Source: Hypsibius dujardini (Eukaryota > Tardigrada > Eutardigrada > Parachela > Hypsibiidae). Taken from it: a stretch of DNA of 25,335 nucleotides. Below, in pieces: positions 1 through 10,761 of the stretch. The notes beneath the pieces were generated by a model that saw nothing but the letters and a program-made list of their open reading frames with translations, had not been told where the DNA came from and made no database searches. The position numbers and the translations under genes are program-made. The stretch lies in assembly GCA_001579985.1 (NCBI GenBank), contig LRSR01002785.1, forward strand, positions 1-25,335, in the 5' to 3' direction. Every line of letters starts with the position of its first letter. Within the stretch, counting starts at the first letter, position 1.

Positions 1-1390
1 AAAGAAATTCGATGAGAAACGGATCTCTACAAATTGACAAATGCCTTAAAGCCGTGGCACAGACCAATTAGGGGTGGAAAATCAATGTTTTTCGCTGTAA
101 TTACATTACACACACCTGCAACGCTTCACGGTCGGGAAAGATGGCAGAGAGCCGGGTCGTTTGTTAAGTTCAATGGGGGGGGGAGGGAGAGAAAGAGAAA
201 AGAGAGGTTTGCGTGGAACTTGCGCCTCTATTCTGATCGACGGATTAAGTTTCGCGCGCGCGTGTGGGGAACTAAAGAACGAACGCTGCGACGCGCAGAC
301 ATGTCTGTTCTTTGTGTGTTGTCTGTCTGTCTGTGTGTATGTATGTTTTTCGTTCGGACAATTGCAAACAGACTCGGGGTGAAAGTTATTCCAATCTCAA
401 TGCGAAACTTCGGTAAACAGACAGTTAAAGAGCACTTTTAGCGGGCAAAAAATCGTCTTGTCATGATGAGTTATATTATATTTATATATATATATATATT
501 TATATTTATTTATATGGATGTATTTCGCTCGTTGATTTATAGCGACTTGGAGCAACAATCAGATCGGTGGTCAATGGCAAATTGTTTACCACATTAAATA
601 TTTTTCATTGAAGCAAATGTTAATTAAATTGGTGTGAAAAGGTATAACAGACAGCATCAGTGGATAAGTAAAGAAATGTAAAATTTAGGCAACCAAATAC
701 TTCTAAATAAAAACAGTTAGCAGGTTAAACATATAAATGAACAGCATCTTTAATCCAGCAGGTTTAGTTTCCGTCTAAACTACACGCCAACAATTGTCTA
801 GTTCGGCAGTAAATTAAACAAGTAAAAACTGGGAAGAATATAGAAAGTCAAACGAGCTATAGCTTCTTGGATAATACCGGTGTAAGTCATGAAAAACAAT
901 TCGGTTCTGTTTAGCTCTCTCCGACAGCACGTGACAAACATGAACAAACAATTTTACCTAAACCCAACGGCTAATTTATTTCTTTTGGGAATTACTTGTG
1001 CCAAACATAAAGTCCAGGTTGCTACAAAAACTAATTAATGCACTACTCCTTCGTGTGGCTCTTTTTGCTATAAAATTAATCTGAAAAGGCGGGAAATTTT
1101 TGATCCGAGTTTGAGCCAAAACTGAGCTACTTCACATGCTGCCTTTCTCGTGTAATTTTTCATGTCACAGTATATATGTTAATGTCGCAGCGCAAGTAGG
1201 TTATTTCGCTAATTGAATCAGCAGTAAACGTCGGAAATCACATTAACGCTCTCGCTTGTCGTCGACCTTGATACAACTCGCTCAGGCTGTTAGTCGTCTT
1301 GGGTAGCCTTGAGCAACAATACGCTCAAGCCGTGAATTTCAACACACATTGATCCATTATATGAAGTCATCATCAAACAACGAGAGACAA
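1..1390. other. Left-edge AT-rich DNA, probably intron of the Reeler-like gene
   Basis: No exon recognised on either strand. Features seen are a poly-G run near 175-182, a TGTC-type microsatellite at about 301-350, and a (TA)n tract at about 475-515. The rest is AT-rich. Open frames at 34-441 are low-complexity and show no family signature. If the minus-strand exon ending at 1396 is real, this stretch is its first intron. Confidence 0.4.
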
Positions 1391-1395
1391 CTTAC

Positions 1396-1606
1396 AAGCG
1401 CGGGTGTCTCCGATCGGGGCGACCTGGATCTGGAAGGGTACGACCAGGCCGGACTGCGCGCTGGCCGGTCCCGCCGGACCCGGATGCTGCGGGTACATGG
1501 ACACGCATGCTGTGGAGGGCGCGCCGGTCGGGAGGGCTCTGGTGAAACTGAAAGTCCACGATATTAATAGGGCCGAAACGACGATAAGTCTGTTGTGAGA
1601 CGACAT
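1396..1606 (-). CDS. First coding exon of a secreted, possibly Reeler-domain protein (partial)
   Basis: Minus-strand exon of 70 codons plus one base. It begins at the ATG at 1606 and ends at a consensus GTAAGT donor read on the minus strand at 1395-1390. The protein opens with a hydrophobic signal peptide (MSSHNRLIVVSALLISWTFS, residues 1-20). The segment ALPTGAPSTACVSMYPQHPG follows. The small-residue-Cys-x-x-Met-x-Pro-x-His pattern resembles the start of Reeler (reelin N-terminal) domains, seen in extracellular proteins such as ferric-chelate-reductase-like and insect defence proteins. An upstream in-frame ATG at 1657 would add 17 hydrophobic residues; the inner ATG gives a cleaner signal peptide. 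I could not find a following exon in 1-1390, so the gene probably continues beyond the left edge. The exon is well supported; the family assignment is inference from one short segment. Confidence 0.5.
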
Positions 1607-3539
1607 CTTGAGCAAGGCAGACACACACACACACGGAGCGATGATGTAAAGAAACAAGAGATTGCCGCGCGAGACACTGCGAAAAATTAATGCACAAACA
1701 GAAGTGGCCTACAAAGTGTTCAGCGGACCAGAGAGCAGTGGGCTGAAATACCGGTAGACGCCTTTCGAGGCAGGTAGAAAGAGAGAGAGAGGTACTTTAT
1801 TCCGCTTGTATTTAGCTTGAGGCAGGCAGACAACGACGACTGACCGGTCGGTTAAGTGACTTCTTTTGCAGGGAGTAAGAGAGAGAGAGAGGAATGAATG
1901 AGTGAGAGATTGCTCCGGCACGGTCGGTGAATCCTCTCATACGTACTCGACTCTCAAGGCGGTACCCTCTCTGTCTGTCTTAGTGCTCTGTGAGCATCGC
2001 GGATCTCGCGGATTTGCTGACTTTCTTTTCGCTCGTATTTGTCGAGATCGCCAACGTAACTCCTACTATAAGTTTGATTGTACTGAGACTGGATTGGCGC
2101 AACTTTTCAACGGTGTGGCGGATGTGTGGGATGCTTATACGCTGTGTCCGATTTCGGTGAGAAACGTGAAGCGAACGATTTGTCAGCTCGCCTATGTGAC
2201 GTCATAGTACTTGTGGACGCGCACTAAAGAGGCGGTGCGTCAGGCCTTGAGTGGCGGGGCTCTCTGTCAATCCGGATACTTGCACGGTCTTCACTGACGT
2301 ACATGTACAATGCACGTATGTTTCCTCGTGCTATTGATGATGATTATTTTCAAAATGACTAATCGATATCCGGATGTTTAGCGGTCAACGTGGCGCGTTG
2401 TTCCAACCATGTGTCACAAACATTATGCAACGTCTGTTTATTTTTGTTTATCCCTTTGTAACATCTAAAATCGATATTTTATTTCATTGTAAAATATCAC
2501 CATGATCCGAGTTTCGTTTTTTCGTTAATTATTTGTGATCGTTTTAGTGATAGCAAAAACCAACATCAGTTGCTATATTGTTATTAATCCATTATAATTA
2601 TGGGCAATGTACTTATAGTTCAATTTAAAATTGATTTTAATTTAAAATGTATTTTAATTTAAAATTGATTTTAATTTAGTAAAACATAATATAGTTTTGG
2701 TCATATCAGTTAACTAGTTTTCGTTTCTGGTTTTACCCGTTAAAGTCCTTAGTAACAAAACCTTAAGGTTAACTTTTTTCCAGTAAATAAAAGATAAGAT
2801 TAAAGACTAGCTATTTAAAGTTTTGGTTTTAGTTTAATTAGTTTAATTAGTTTTTCTCAATTTTCAGCAATATATTAAAGTTAAATATGCAACGCTAAAT
2901 CAAGTAATTAAATTTATATTATTTTATAAAAGTTTGTGAACCGACCGTGTGTGTAGTATACAGCCATACACTTGAGTGTGACAGTTGGGCGTTGCCATCG
3001 CTCTGCTTAATGATGGGCTGTGAGAGCAACAATGCATTTATACCCATCACAAAATTGGTAAGGCTCGTTCGCCCAGATGGCTGTGTAGCAAAAGAAAGTT
3101 GTTCTATGCGCGCTCATCATAGATCAATCAAGTTTTTCTTAAGACGGCTCAACTGTTTTTTCATCTCTGGGGGTTGTTTGCTGCTTGGACGCGATCCGTC
3201 GTAGTTCCGGCTGGATGATTAACATGATCAACGAACTCTTTCGCAGGTTGGGTCCATGAAAACATACCACTACCTCGACCGAAATCCTGCATCAGTAATC
3301 TCAGCGGCGTCTACAGCAGAATATGAATAAACCTTTAATGTCCGTTTACCTTTTCTATCGATTCGCGTTTGATGATACGAAGTCATAATCAAACAACTGT
3401 CTCCATATTGTGCAAGACCCTCTGGGACTGTAGTTTTTCAATTTCAGCTTTAAATTCACATTTTTGCGTTTCACTGTGCCCTAATGAAAAAGTTTAGATA
3501 ATGCGTTATAACTGCAAAATTTAAGGGAGCCATTTCAGA
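1607..3539. other. Intergenic stretch upstream of the Reeler-like exon
   Basis: No gene is supported. The part from 1607 to about 2300 is GC-richer, with GAGAGA tracts (about 1783-1800 and 1878-1892) and a perfect TGACGTCA site, so it may contain the promoter of the minus-strand gene. From about 2450 to 2940 the DNA is very AT-rich. It contains a short tandem and palindromic array of the TTTTAATTTAAAAT type at about 2620-2685 and TTTAATTAG repeats near 2831-2852. Confidence 0.4.
2197..2204. promoter_or_regulatory. Perfect cAMP-response-element palindrome (TGACGTCA)
   Basis: The 8-bp CREB/ATF consensus is present without mismatch, about 590 bp upstream of the Reeler-like start codon on the minus strand. 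An 8-mer can occur by chance, and there is no evidence of function. Confidence 0.2.
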
Positions 3540-4039
3540 GGCTCGTTTAAGGTGCTTATTGGTCGAAACCAGGATCCCTCATATTAGAGTCAGGGGGTGG
3601 GCAAAGGAGTAAATTTTTAACCCCAACATTAAACCCGAAATTCGGTCTCGTGTCCCTGATCATTCTGAAACTTGTGGGGATGTGGGGGCCTGATTTTCCA
3701 GGGGTCCCCTTGATTTCAAAACGTTTTCAGAAACATCATTTTTTCATTAAATTTGGACCGTTTTTGAGTGTTTTGATCTTTAATTTGTATTCATCAATTG
3801 GGACCTTATATTGAACCTCAACAAACCTTAAATAAGGACGAAAAACTGATGTTTTGAAACGCCAGGGGGCTCACTGAAAATCAGACCCCCACATCCCTAC
3901 ATGTTTCAAAATTATCAGGGGCAAGAGGCCGAGTTTCGGGTTCAATCTTGAAAAAAAAATGCATTTTACTCCGTTGTCCGCCACCTTGGTTCTACTGTGG
4001 AGAGTCTTGGTTCCGACCTTTATGGACCCCAAACGAGCC
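3540..4039. mobile_element. 500-bp foldback element (non-autonomous DNA transposon or MITE)
   Basis: The two halves are imperfect reverse complements over nearly their whole length. The left arm (3540 to about 3735) starts GGCTCGTTT, and the right arm (about 3850-4039) ends AAACGAGCC. Matching blocks include GGAGTAAA near 3606 against TTTACTCC near 3965, AAACCCGAAATTCGG at about 3631 against CCGAGTTTCGGGTT at about 3928, and GGGATGTGGGGG near 3678 against CCCCCACATCCC near 3886. About 110 bases of AT-rich loop separate the arms. No coding capacity is visible. A foldback MITE is the simplest reading; the superfamily cannot be assigned and no target-site duplication was recognised. Confidence 0.7.
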
Positions 4040-4082
4040 ATAGGACATAGTCACTATAGCACAATACAGTACAGTGCATTTC

Positions 4083-4375
4083 CGTATGAGGGAGGGCTGG
4101 GGAATGGGCCACCGGGTGGCAGAGTGCGCTCTGTCGCACAATAATCGAAATAGATGAGCCACTGCATAGTCAGCGACCTCTGTTGCGAGGTTTTTTCAAC
4201 TGTACCATTATTTCGTTTTTTGAACATGTTCCCACGACTTTTCTTCATATCTGATTTGTGTTCCACCGGGATTATTGTTTATTCTCTGTCGTTTAAGACC
4301 ATTGTGATAACCAAAACCTGTCTGGAACTTCTGTTTCGAGGGTGGCCCATTCCAGAAGCCCCTCCCCCTCATAAT
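4083..4375. mobile_element. Short element with about 30-bp terminal inverted repeats
   Basis: The left end reads TATGAGGGAGGGCTGGGGAA followed by TGGGCCACC. The right end, read on the minus strand, is a close match: TATGAGGGGGAGGGGCTTCT, then GGAATGGGCCACC. The roughly 235-bp interior shows no gene. Size, TIR structure and lack of coding sequence fit a MITE lying next to the 500-bp foldback element. The open frames crossing it (3959-4144, 4154-4405) carry no recognisable domain. Confidence 0.5.
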
Positions 4376-4399
4376 ATATTAAATAAATATTTGCAAGCG

Positions 4400-5740
4400 A
4401 GTTAAACCATGGCAGAATCGAAAATTGACTGATTTTCCATTTGGTTTTTTTTTCAAATTTAAAAAGCAATTTAACAAAACTTTTTATCCCTGAAAATGTA
4501 AGTGGAAAGGCGACACCCAATAAAAAAAGTTCTGACTAAAGACTAAAGCAACATTGCGAGTAGAACTACTTAAAACTTAACCAGTAAATTTGTAGTTTTT
4601 CAGTCAAACAAAGTTTTGATGACCAATTTGGGCAAGAACGGAAATATTCCCCGCCCCCTCTCCCCCCCAATCGAAGTGGGGTTTTGTTTACAAATTCCTG
4701 TACATATATTATGATTTGACATTTGGGTCTCGGGCTAGAAATCATATCCGCGGTTCCAGACAAAGTAGGGAAGGAAAAATTTCCCGCACCACTTTGTTTT
4801 ATGGCGCGGGACTTGATTGATTGATTTATTGGCAACGTTTTCGAAGTTTCAACTGTTTTGACTTGTTGAGTAAGTTTACTTTATGCTTTCAGTACTCGTA
4901 CTAGTAATTTCCATGTAAGTCTCTTGGTTCCTGCCGCCGATCACTCGCTTTGGCGTCAGGTGTGATTCGACGCCGCAATCATTAAAACGATTCCCTAAAT
5001 GAAATCCCAGCTGTGTATGAGGCTATGAACTTCCGGATTGCCTGCCCTCACAAAAGACGCCGTCACTGTTGATTTCCAAGTCGACTTTGCTGCGATATGT
5101 ACGGCTGCTTTTGCCTTTGTTCAATTTCATTTGTGCTGGCTTCTCTTTTGCATGAGTGTTGAAATAGATATTGAGACAACCTTCGAAGAGACAAACAAAA
5201 AACGAGAAGGGGATATAATTTCCGTGCGTTTAGTGACATCCCACGCTTGCATTTGAGATAATTTGTCTTTGTGACCGGCACGAGCCATTTTTCGCCTACA
5301 ATACAATACGTGTACCGTGGATATCAGAAAATAACCTGAATTTTCTATTACAACTTGAATAACATTTACAAGAACAAAACATATTTAGAAGTATAAAAGC
5401 AGTTAATTCCTCCCGTAAATGTTAATCTCTCTTAAAGATTAAAATTTGCAACATGTTTCGGTTTTGATTCTTATTTATTTCATTTATTATTTGATGAAAT
5501 ATATATATGGAATTTGACCCATAACGTCAAAAAACATTTCCGGTAGAAGCGTAGAGTTAGCACTAAGTGGTCAGTCTAAAAGCGGGTAAACCAGATACCG
5601 GTATCCGGAGTATCTTGCAATAAGGACTCTTGTAGATAGAAACATCGAGCTCTGTGGCTGTTAACTCCGTGCACTCTCTATCACCACTTTTCCAGTTAGC
5701 CAAGCGACACAGTTGTGTATGCGTTCATTGCGGTGTCAAT
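4400..5740. other. Intergenic stretch with no recognised gene
   Basis: AT-rich DNA with a pyrimidine-rich C tract near 4650-4670, a GATTGATTGATT motif near 4814, and a short ATATATATA run near 5500. Open frames such as 5038-5256 and its antisense neighbour have no splice-supported partners and no family features, so I treat them as chance. Confidence 0.4.
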
Positions 5741-5747
5741 CGCTGTC

Positions 5748-5918
5748 ATTATGGCGTTACAGTTTTCATATGGCGTCCACATGCATTCTTGTCTGTACCC
5801 ACAAGTATCCACAGGTATCCACGGTGGATACCGGTGGATACCGGTGGATACCGGTGGATACCGGTGGATACAGGCAAAAATGCATCTGGACACCAGCTGA
5901 AAACCGCAACGCCATAAA
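5748..5918. repeat. Inverted repeat enclosing a 10-bp tandem array (CCGGTGGATA)n
   Basis: Five near-perfect copies of GGTGGATACC lie at about 5820-5870. They are preceded by three reverse-complement versions (ACCCACAAGTATCCACAGGT region, about 5797-5820), so the array forms a hairpin. The flanks extend the symmetry: ATTATGGCGTTACAGTTTTC at 5748 pairs with GAAAACCGCAACGCCATAAA ending at 5918. Single units (GTGGATAC) recur nearby at about 5934-5950 and 6039-6047. The array keeps frames open on both strands, which explains the mirrored open frames at 5654-5988; these are not genes. This is probably a foldback transposon with an expanded internal satellite. Confidence 0.7.
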
Positions 5919-5989
5919 GTACCTGCCATACTCGTGGATACATGTGGATATTTGTGAATATGAGGATATCATTAGAATTGTGCATTAGG

Positions 5990-6660
5990 ATTGCCGTACA
6001 ATGTGCCCTTGTTCACGTTGCTTGGGTTGGCTCACGAAGTGGATACCGGGGATACCATGGAATATCAGGTATACAAATTCTGATTTTGCGCTGTTCACTT
6101 CTTGCTGATTTGACGACTGTCCCCACGGTTACATCTGCAGTGAGTCTCCAAATTCGTTGCGTTTCATTTTTTTGGCTATTAAATCCTAATATGAATACCA
6201 CATTAAACATTACATTATATTGATAAAGATTACATTCTGACCGCATTCTTGAGGTATGTTATACATCAAAGTGTGAATTTGAAATGTTAAATTTTGGAAA
6301 AATTGTCCGTGCCCGGAGATAGGTTGTGGTTACACCAGCCGCTTCAAGACTAAACTTAGGAGCCATCGTGCTACACATGATCCAAATAAGTGGGCAGGAG
6401 CAGTTGATTAATTGATTATATGAATTTTTTTGGGCAATGTACACAATGCCAATTATTCTCGCCGCCCGTACTCATAATGCCTTGCATTATTTTTGAATTT
6501 GTTTATGTGTATGGTGAGTGACCTTTGAAATATATATTTCCCCAATGTTGTCCAAAGAAGTGTCTTTTTTGACAATCACATCCAAATCTTTAGCGAAAAA
6601 AAATACTAAATCCTTTTTCAGCAAATTGAATGCGCGTTTGCTGAAAATTTTGTGGGAACT
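5990..6660. other. Intergenic stretch with no recognised gene
   Basis: AT-rich sequence between the foldback array and the 33-bp tandem repeat. No open frame has coding features, and no repeat structure was noticed beyond stray GTGGATACC units near 6039. Confidence 0.4.
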
Positions 6661-6667
6661 AAAAAGT

Positions 6668-6746
6668 TAGACAGCCATGAGTTCTGTCTTGCGCGTCACG
6701 TAGACAGCCATGAGTTCTGTCTTGCGCGTCACATAGACAGCCATGA
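6668..6746. repeat. 33-bp tandem duplication, 2.4 copies
   Basis: The unit TAGACAGCCATGAGTTCTGT plus 13 further bases occurs at 6668-6700 and 6701-6733 with a single difference. A partial third copy covers 6734-6746. It lies about 160 bp beyond the stop codon of the minus-strand cysteine-rich protein gene, so it may fall in that transcript's 3' UTR or just past it. Confidence 0.8.
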
Positions 6747-6905
6747 ACAGTGTGACGCAAGTTTATCTTGACGTATCTTCTTGCAGACTAGAAAATCGGC
6801 CCAGCGACCAGCAGGCACGTCAACGGACAGGACTTCTCCAGTAGGAAACTTGACGACGACTTCTTATAGCCAGGATACGAACCCTCATCGAAACGAAACA
6901 TCATA

Positions 6906-7525
6906 TCAGCCAGCACACGACGAAAACTCTTCGAAACAATTAAAGGCCGCGTAAACGCCGTCTAGAAAATTTCGTATAACTTGAACGCTTTTCGCGGCAC
7001 AAACTTTCTGGTAGTTCTGTCCCAGACAATCGTCGTAGTTCTTCAGAGAACTGAAATAACAAACTACGTATTAAACCTCATCCATGTATAACGAGTGAGA
7101 GCGAAGAACCAAGTGACTTACCAGCAGACTGCTGACAGCTGAATTCCGACTGACGGAAAGTTCGGCTGCTTCACGTCGCGCTCCAATCCATCAAACACCG
7201 TTGCCATCCGACTGAGACAGGTAGCAAAGCTCGGCACGCTCGTCAGCATTTTCTTCTCACACGCCTGTTTGGACTGGAGTTTCGCTACGATATCCGCCTC
7301 GCTGGACTTGCAGACATCGAGAAGTTTCACGCTCCCCGCCAGGAGCTCTCGGATGCCCGGCACGTTCATGGCGACACATTTGTTGACGAATGTCTGCGAT
7401 GCTTTCAGAAGTTGCCCATCTCTAATGTAGCAGCATTACAGTATTACCCCAGAGTGAAGGGATGACAAAATCAGTGAAAATGTTTGTTGTAATCGGAAAA
7501 TATCACGCCAAGTATGGATCAACAT

Positions 7526-7564
<39 letters not shown>

Positions 7565-8178
7565 CTAATACTGATTTATTTTGATTCATTACTACAAATC
7601 TGATTATTTTAAATTCTTTTTCAAGAGCACAACTCGACGATCTTCAAGTTTCTCGATGTCTTGATGATAAGTAGCAAAACACCAGCAGGATTAAGTACAT
7701 TTAGCATTTTTTGCCGTAGTAAATTTCCCAAATGTATCTATTGTTGCAAAAACAGCCCGTCAAATGCAACAATACCACGTTTGAGATGTGTATCTCCGAA
7801 AATCAGATCTTTCAGGCTCTTAAAATTAGATTCGGGATACTTGAAAGGCTGACCTGCAAGTTTCTTATCTACGTTGGCGAGGCGAAAGAATAAAACAAGA
7901 GCCTCGCCCCCAAGAGTAAAATATGAAGTGACATTAATTTCGGTTTGCCCCTTGTATGTTCATTTCATTACAACGTACCGACACAAGCTAGCAATTTTCT
8001 GCGGTGTGACGTTGGCGTTGTAGTCTCGGGTCAGATTGGAAACGTTGTCCAGAAATGCGAATGCCGAGGAGACAGCACTCGACGTGGTTTCCCGACTGCA
8101 CGTTGGTCCAGCTGCTGGCGCAGCGTAGGTTCCTAAAAGAACCGAGCACAGCGCAAGAAATACAACAAGGTTCCACAT
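6906..8178 (-). CDS. Secreted cysteine-rich protein, DUF1397 / 27-kDa haemolymph-protein-like
   Basis: Complete minus-strand gene of three exons: 8178-7979, 7421-7122 and 7050-6906. Lengths are 200, 300 and 145 nt (645 in total), giving 214 residues and a TGA. Both introns have GT/AG ends (GTACGT and GTAAGT donors) and both interrupt codons after the second base. The start is the first ATG before a clear signal peptide (MWNLVVFLALCSVLLGTYAA). The mature part is helical and carries 12 cysteines, enough for six disulfides, including a CC pair and a C-terminal series (YDDC, QKVC, FNC, SSC). The N-glycosylation sequons NVS, NLT and NVT are visible. Cysteine spacing, the LLDVC segment and the final C-x8-C part resemble the arthropod DUF1397 family, extracellular proteins of unknown function. 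The gene model is strong; the family call is tentative, and a DUF19-like fold is an alternative. The first intron holds a (GA)n run. Confidence 0.75.
7529..7562. repeat. (AG)n dinucleotide microsatellite
   Basis: An uninterrupted AG run of about 17 units, inside the first intron (7422-7978) of the cysteine-rich secreted-protein gene. Confidence 0.9.
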
Positions 8179-8633
8179 TTTTTTAGGCTGGGTGGAGAGA
8201 CTTGGTCGTTAAGGTGAAAGCAAGCATTGAGATAAAAAAACAAGTCTTCTAGCACTGCACATGTATGTTGGTTAAAATGCCGAGTTGGTTTTTAAAGCTT
8301 GGATTAAAGTCTCGGGATCTCCTTGATGAATCGGCACAGGGCTCTCGACGCTGTACTGTATGTATGTGTGCGGAGTAAACAAACAGCGTACCACAAATGT
8401 TGAATAACCAAACAGGCAAAGTGACGTATTCGTTTGATGAATTACACTTTACCCGTTAATGTCTGGGCCCTGAATCAAGCCAATGGTACGCCGGGAGGGG
8501 GGGGGGCAATACCCTTGAAGATTTTTGAGAAAATATTGAAGTGAAAAATTTATAAAACCCATCGCTATTTTCTACGTAGAGTAGAGTCTTTCTCTCTGGG
8601 ATTTACAACGATAAAGTTTGCAGTGTGCCTGTC

Positions 8634-8742
8634 TATGGCAGTGAAATAAGTTTTTATACTCATCGCTCAAATATGTCTTAATAAAAAAACATGTTCAAGT
8701 GATTTTGAGTTCGGCACTTGAATAAATCCCCAAGTAAGACCT
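8634..8742 (+). repeat. Dispersed repeat, copy A
   Basis: This stretch is a diverged match to the reverse complement of 20764-20881. Shared blocks are TATGGC(A/G)GTGA, TTTATACTCATC(G/A)CT, CAAGTGATT, GGCACTTGAA and CCCCAAGTAAG, in the same order and spacing. Two copies 12 kb apart in opposite orientation, one inside a TIR element, mark it as part of a mobile repeat family. A poly-G end near 8496-8506 may belong to the same element. Confidence 0.6.
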
Positions 8743-10726
8743 AAAATTGTTCAGTCATGGCCTGCCAACCGGTTTAAACTTCACGGCATACCTTCCCTTC
8801 GATTGAGGCATGAATTTCAAGGCAGAGAATGATGACTCATACACTGTAGACACCACCCGGACAGTCTTGGTCGGCGCCTACCCTGCCGTCGAGGGTGGTG
8901 ATCATGAGGTGCGTATTTAATTGCTCGGATGGTCTTTTGTCCGTTCCCTGTGAGCGGAGACCGAGACTGCCGCTATATCACGAGATACTGATTGTTCCAT
9001 TGGTGTAGCAAGATTGTGCAGAATCGCACGGAGCCTTAAAATTTTAGTCCTTAAAATTCAGTTATTTATTTATTAATCAACATCGATGATTTTTTAGCAA
9101 CTGAGTAACAGAGCACATGTGACACTCGATGGATCGGCATCGATGGTTTAATTAGGCGCGCTCGTATCCGTGTCTGCGAACCACAAGCAAGATCCTACCC
9201 ATACTGGGGCTAAACCAGCAGCTGACCCATGCATAAGATACCAATGGTTGCAAGGTGGAGCCAAATCTGAAAGTACTGTAGGAGACGATGGGGAATTCAT
9301 TTCCCACGCGCGCATCGGACGTACAATGTATTATACCGAAACAAATCGCAGTGTATGACCTTTATCGTTTTCTGCGCCGCAGTGGAATCATTGCACGCGG
9401 ACTTTCCGTCTTTTCTATCTGCTATATGTAATTTCAGCTCTGATTCAAAAGGGGGGACGTTGACAAAGAGCGCTAATGAAATTTCCTCACTAAATTCCCT
9501 GATCTTCTTCGCCATGTGCCATTAAAACCCACATTTTATTCATTAAGTGTTTTTTCCCAGTCTGATTATCCCTCGTGTCACCCTTCGGAGTGCGTTTCGA
9601 TTCAGTAAAGTATTCAAACAAATAAGGTCTTAATTTTGGTGGCTAAAACTCAATTCAATTACCAAAAAATATAATCGAGGAAATTACTTCGCAAGAAATG
9701 AAAATCATCTGTTTTGCCCCCCTAGAGCCCGCCCATCTGTCATTTTAAGGCAATTGGTTTTAAGTCAAAACCCTTGTGATTCAGGTGCATGTGTTTGCAG
9801 AGTACTCTTCTGGGCCTTTTTGTCCCTGCTGCCTTTGCTGTTGGGAGATTCGGACTCTTCCCCTCCTCCCCCTCCCACAAATGCACATATTGGTACCTCG
9901 TCCCAACACTGAATTCTGAAATAAGCAGACTGGTATATGTTTAGGCTTAGGCACCGCCTCTTAAATGACCGAAATACTCACAGATCGTCTTACAAGGGGT
10001 AAATTATCTCTGGCAAATTCAAATCGCGCCTGAACTTTTTTCTCGAATCAGTATTAGAAGAATCCTTAGTTTTCGGTCAGGCTCAACCCACTCGATAATC
10101 ATTCATAGCTTCGCGCCTCTGCCCCCATACATTCAAAAATATTTTGCTGATGTCAATCAAATTACTTCCATTGGGTGCCAGAGGAGGAGAAATCATAAGA
10201 GTTTACAATGAAGAACTCAAAACTCGAACCCGTTGACCAATCAATCAATCAGTTGAGCGTGGGCGATGTTGTGCTGCAATTGGGGTCTCCCCGAACCTTT
10301 CCCACCGAACAGGGGCCCCACTGCGGCGAGTCTTATTTTCTGACATCATAACTGGAGAAGCAGTATACAAGAAAAAACTTTTGGAGCGATCTGAATTTGA
10401 CAGAAGTAATTGACCCCTTGTTAGTCAGAACCGCAAACGAGTTTTGTAGGCACGGTTCAGGTGTACCTTACCATTGACGGTTATAACCGTTCATACTGTA
10501 GTCGGTGACTCATGTACATTATAGACACAAACTGAGTACCCGCGATCGAGGGTGCTGCAGTGCTCTTCTCGCAAACGGTATAAGAGAAGAAATTGCAATG
10601 TACGTACGTCATCGATTTCCTGCCGCATGTACATGTAAACAAACGCGGTGTCAGTGCTCGCACTTATCGGCAGTCATTTTCACAGCCCAAATCTTGGAAG
10701 AAATTCCCAATGTTTTGACCGTATTT

Positions 10727-10734
10727 TGACGTCA
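10727..10734. promoter_or_regulatory. Perfect CRE (TGACGTCA) next to the TRPA start
   Basis: The exact CREB/ATF palindrome lies 28 bp before the TRPA start codon. Its closeness to the gene start makes it a better regulatory candidate than the other copies in the window (2197-2204 and 14932-14939, the latter in an intron), but it could be chance or 5' UTR. Confidence 0.3.
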
Positions 10735-10761
10735 TTCGATACGGTATCTGGCCCCAGCAAC

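Larger units (their letters stand above)
8179..10761. other. Divergent intergenic region between the secreted-protein and TRPA genes
   Basis: This 2.6-kb stretch separates two divergently transcribed genes and should contain both promoters. No gene is confidently supported. A short GC-richer frame at 8810-8908 begins MNFKAENDDSYTVDTTRTVL and ends at a GAG|GTGCGT donor-like site; it looks coding but no partner exon was found. A poly-G run at about 8496-8506 precedes the dispersed repeat copy at 8634-8742. A pyrimidine-rich stretch lies at about 9854-9878, and an AATCAATCAATCA motif near 10229. Confidence 0.4.

Noticed and set aside
34-441. 135-residue open frame at the left edge
   Set aside because: It crosses poly-G, GA-rich and TGTC repeats and has no domain features; likely chance.
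1902-2207. 101-residue plus-strand open frame
   Set aside because: No family resemblance, no clear splice partners, and it lies in the likely promoter region of the minus-strand gene.
5654-5988. Overlapping open frames on both strands
   Set aside because: They come from the 10-bp palindromic satellite, which contains no stop in several frames.
9297-9515. 72-residue minus-strand frame beginning MAKKIREFSEE
   Set aside because: The start looks protein-like but the frame decays into low-confidence sequence and no flanking exons were found.
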